53,060 nucleotides of DNA from Chloroflexi bacterium UBA5189 (lineage in GTDB: Bacteria > Chloroflexota > Limnocylindria > Limnocylindrales > CSP1-4), in contig DHWF01000035.1 in NCBI GenBank assembly GCA_002413045.1, forward strand, positions 748 to 53,807, written 5' to 3'. The position numbers were made by a program, and so were the translations under genes. Shown here piece by piece: positions 51,071 to 53,060 of this stretch. The number at the start of each line of letters is the position of its first letter. Within the stretch, counting starts at the first letter, position 1. The notes below the pieces were generated by a model. That model was not told the origin of the DNA. It did not search any database and worked only from the letters and a program-made list of their open reading frames with translations.

Positions 51071-51508
51071 GTGAACTACGAGCTGTACATGGGCGAGGCG
51101 CTGGCCGAGGCGAAGGCCGCCGTCGCCCGTGGCGAGCGGCCCCACGCCGCGGTCGCCGTGCTCGACGAGGCGATGGTCGCGCGCGGCCATGACCGCGTCC
51201 GCGAGACGGACGACCCGACCGCCCACGCGGTGATCGTCGCCCTCCGTGAGGCGGCTCGGCGCGTCGGCAAGGACCGGCTCCGCGACGTCACGATGTTCTG
51301 CACGATGGAGCCCTGCCCGATGTGCGTCGGCGCGCTCCTGGCGTCCGACGTCGAGGCCCTCGTCTACGCGATCCCCAACCGCACCGACGGCGCTGCTGGC
51401 ACGATCCTCCAGCTCGCCGAGCACCCCGCCCTCCGGCGCCGGGTCAAGGTCGTCAGCGGCATTCGGCGCGACGAGGTCGAGGAGCTGTACGCCGCCACTG
51501 CCCGCTAG
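51071..51508 (+). CDS. TadA-like nucleoside/tRNA deaminase with altered active site
   Basis: 145 aa of the cytidine-deaminase fold, most similar in layout to TadA (tRNA adenosine-34 deaminase). Zinc ligands His52, Cys82 and Cys85 (PCPMC 81-85) are present. However, the catalytic motif HAE reads HAV (Val54; codon GTG), and the usual Asn of the GxNR motif is Asp (GHDR). Without the proton-shuttling Glu it should be inactive as a classic deaminase. GTG 51071 is 7 bases after TATGAT; ATG 51059 would overlap that -10. A sequencing error at one base (GAG to GTG) is possible. Confidence 0.85.
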   Translation: MNYELYMGEALAEAKAAVARGERPHAAVAVLDEAMVARGHDRVRETDDPTAHAVIVALREAARRVGKDRLRDVTMFCTMEPCPMCVGALLASDVEALVYAIPNRTDGAAGTILQLAEHPALRRRVKVVSGIRRDEVEELYAATAR

Positions 51509-51531
51509 CCCTCGCTGGTATCCTCCCCGGC

Positions 51532-51617
<86 letters not shown>

Positions 51618-51748
51618 AAACGCGGACCTCATGGACGGGCCATCCCTGCGTTGCCGGCTGTGCGCGCTCGCTCACGCACCGTCGGGTGCGCTCGCTCACG
51701 TGCTCGCAGGCGCCTTGGGCTGACCTCGTCCCTGAGGCCCGCAGCACA

Positions 51749-52126
51749 ATGAAGGGCCGGCTGATCCGGCACGCGGATATTCCGCCATTCGGTCGTCGCT
51801 TCGACCCAGAGGTCTACGACCTGCGGGCGCTCGCCGGATCAGACCTTGGCATCGCCACATCGGTCATGCATGCCACCGTTGCTCCGGGACGCGGCCCGAT
51901 CCGCCACCGCCACCCACACACCGAGATCTTCGTGATCCATACGGGCTCGGGCCGGTTCGACATCGACGGTGAGACCTTCGATGCCGAAGCCGGCGACGTG
52001 CTGATCATCCCGCCCGGTGCGTGGCATGGGTTTGTCGCCACCGGCGCGGAACCGCTCCGGGAGACCGCGATCCACGAGAACCGCCGCCTGACGACCGAGT
52101 GGGAGGACGGGACGCGCCTGGATTGA
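51749..52126 (+). CDS. Cupin-domain protein
   Basis: 125 aa single cupin_2 domain. Motif 1 HRHPHTEIFVIHTGSG holds the metal-binding His and Glu residues, and motif 2 GDVLIIPPGAWHGF holds the last His. Small cupins of this type bind a metal and may act as isomerases, dioxygenases or sensors; the substrate is unknown. It lies between two serine tRNAs. The frame is open upstream into the tRNA, so ATG 51749 is used. Confidence 0.88.
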   Translation: MKGRLIRHADIPPFGRRFDPEVYDLRALAGSDLGIATSVMHATVAPGRGPIRHRHPHTEIFVIHTGSGRFDIDGETFDAEAGDVLIIPPGAWHGFVATGAEPLRETAIHENRRLTTEWEDGTRLD

Positions 52127-52156
52127 CCAGCGATCCGGGCTACGCTGCGCATCCTC

Positions 52157-52244
52157 GGAGAGGTCGCCTAGTGGACTATGGCGCCGCACTGGAAATGCGG
52201 TTCGGGGCAACCCGTCGAGGGTTCGAATCCCTCCCTCTCCGCCA
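52157..52244 (+). tRNA. tRNA-Ser(GGA)
   Basis: Acceptor GGAGAGG (52157-52163) pairs with CCTCTCC (52234-52240), G discriminator and CCA. Anticodon stem CCGCA/TGCGG with loop CTGGAAA gives anticodon GGA. Long variable arm. Confidence 0.96.
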
Positions 52245-52295
52245 CACCTCGCCCCCGAGCTTCGGGGCGCGCGAGCGGTCCGCTCGGTTCGATCG

Positions 52296-52991
52296 ATGAC
52301 CTCGCGGTCGGCGCTCGACGTGCTCGCGCTGCCGCTCGGCGAATTCACGTTCGGTCCGGACGACCAGTGGCCGGGCGAAGCCGGCCTCGTGGTCGGGTAC
52401 GCGGTGCGTCACGCGGGCGGCGTGTTCCTCTTCGATACCGGCCTCGCCCCGCCCGAGCCCGAGCTCGACACCTTCTACGCAAAGTACCGCGTCGAGGTTC
52501 GCCCCGTCCTCGACGCCCTGGCTGATGCCGGAATCGCCCACGACGAAGTCACGGCCATCGCCAACTGCCACCTCCACGTCGATCATTGCGGCCAGAACGC
52601 CCTGTTCCCGAACGTGCCGATCTACGTCCAGCCAGCGGAGTGGGCGGCCGCCAACGAGCCGGACTACACGGTTTCGAGCGCGCTCGACTTCCCGGGCTCG
52701 CATTACGTCCCGGTCGACGGGGACCACGAACCGGCCCCGGGGATCCGCGTCTTCGCCACGCCCGGCCACTCGCCGGGCCACCAGTCGCTCGTCGTCGAGA
52801 CGCCGGACGGCCCGATCCTCCTCGCCGGCCAGGCCGTCTACAGCTACGGCGAGTGGACCGCAACCGCAGGTGCCCGGGACGGTTCGATCGACGCCCCGGA
52901 TCGTCCTGCCTACGCGAGATCCGTCGCCCGCATGCGGGCGCTCAACCCGACGCGGGTTCTGTTCGGCCACGATCGTCGCGGCTGGCCGTGA
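52296..52991 (+). CDS. Metallo-beta-lactamase-fold hydrolase (lactonase-like)
   Basis: 231 aa. The metal-binding motif HLHVDHCGQN (HxHxDH), a later GHSPGH and a terminal FGHD provide the usual His/Asp ligands of the two-metal site. The short form and N-terminal layout resemble N-acyl-homoserine lactonases and other small MBL hydrolases; the substrate is not determinable. It ends just before the SRP RNA. Confidence 0.88.
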   Translation: MTSRSALDVLALPLGEFTFGPDDQWPGEAGLVVGYAVRHAGGVFLFDTGLAPPEPELDTFYAKYRVEVRPVLDALADAGIAHDEVTAIANCHLHVDHCGQNALFPNVPIYVQPAEWAAANEPDYTVSSALDFPGSHYVPVDGDHEPAPGIRVFATPGHSPGHQSLVVETPDGPILLAGQAVYSYGEWTATAGARDGSIDAPDRPAYARSVARMRALNPTRVLFGHDRRGWP

Positions 52992-53011
52992 CCCACCGGG
53001 GTATCCTTGGC

Positions 53012-53060
53012 GGGCCGTGCTAGGCGGGGAACTAGCGGTGCCCTGTACCTGCAATCCGCT
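53012..53060 (+). ncRNA. ffs: Signal recognition particle RNA, 5' portion
   Basis: The sequence from 53012 has the well-known 5' domain of bacterial SRP RNA: GTGCTAGGCGGGGA, then CTAGCGGTGCCCTGTACC and GCAATCCGCT at the window end. It is cut by the right edge. TATCCT (53002-53007) is a fitting -10 about 5-7 bases before the start. Confidence 0.85.

Noticed and set aside
47749..51192. 1147-codon plus-strand open frame
   Set aside because: It runs antisense to the glycosyltransferase and PFK genes and out of frame over the dehydrogenase; the composition is that of a shadow.
51660..51701. Direct repeat of GCGCTCGCTCACG after tRNA-Ser(CGA), possible CRISPR or array
   Set aside because: Only two copies with a 9-base space; no spacers or repeats further on. 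More likely a local hairpin or post-tRNA terminator.

Overview
The window is high-GC, densely packed bacterial DNA with many 4-base ATGA/GTGA/TTGA gene overlaps and frequent GTG/TTG starts. Class I lysyl-tRNA synthetase, a T-box with a Trp specifier ahead of trp genes, aroK-aroB and trpC-trpF-trpB fusions, a pyrophosphate-type phosphofructokinase and a membrane pyrophosphatase together suggest a Chloroflexota (for example Limnocylindria-like) or deep actinobacterial-type genome. This placement is an inference from gene content only.

Layout. 1-5104: tail of a membrane pyrophosphatase, uppP, argR, greA, class I lysS and serS. 5114-12607: a small hypothetical gene, tRNA-Ser(UGA), a CACHE/GAF/GGDEF diguanylate cyclase, and a DUF4129 / hypothetical / MoxR ATPase / DUF58 / membrane-protein operon. 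12308-15278: two small UBP-type zinc-finger proteins on either side of a ribokinase, and a cation:proton antiporter. 15439-23488: sigma70-type promoter, Trp T-box leader, then trpE-trpG-trpD-trpC/F/B (one polypeptide)-trpA and a DinB-like gene. 23509-28140: accessory genes (MFS, a frameshifted VOC gene, DUF1801, AraC, VOC, lipoprotein). 28164-36397 (minus strand): an aromatic supraoperon, aroF(DAHP synthase)-aroA-aroE-aroC-aroKB-aroQ-chorismate mutase-gluQ, preceded by a promoter, an 11-residue leader peptide with the run Tyr-Phe-Trp-Tyr, and an intrinsic terminator.

36593-47197 is a 10.6-kb integrative element in the 3' end of tRNA-Arg(GCG). It has 48-bp identical att repeats, paired GGACACA arm-type sites inside both ends, a tyrosine integrase, an excisionase-like protein, a replication-like protein, a five-gene block of four related winged-helix proteins plus a PD-(D/E)XK nuclease (the best candidate for an undescribed system), an MT-A70 methyltransferase convergent with a BglII-like endonuclease, and a four-copy repeated motif ahead of element genes.

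47225-53060: an AraC/VOC deletion remnant, a GT87-like glycosyltransferase, a 3-hydroxyisobutyrate dehydrogenase family protein, PPi-type PFK, a TadA-like deaminase lacking the catalytic Glu, tRNA-Ser(CGA), a cupin, tRNA-Ser(GGA), an MBL hydrolase and the 5' end of the SRP RNA.

How the genes work together: the aro operon makes chorismate and the trp operon takes it to tryptophan. The two are apparently sensed in different ways: translation of Tyr/Phe/Trp codons for aro, and uncharged tRNA-Trp for trp.
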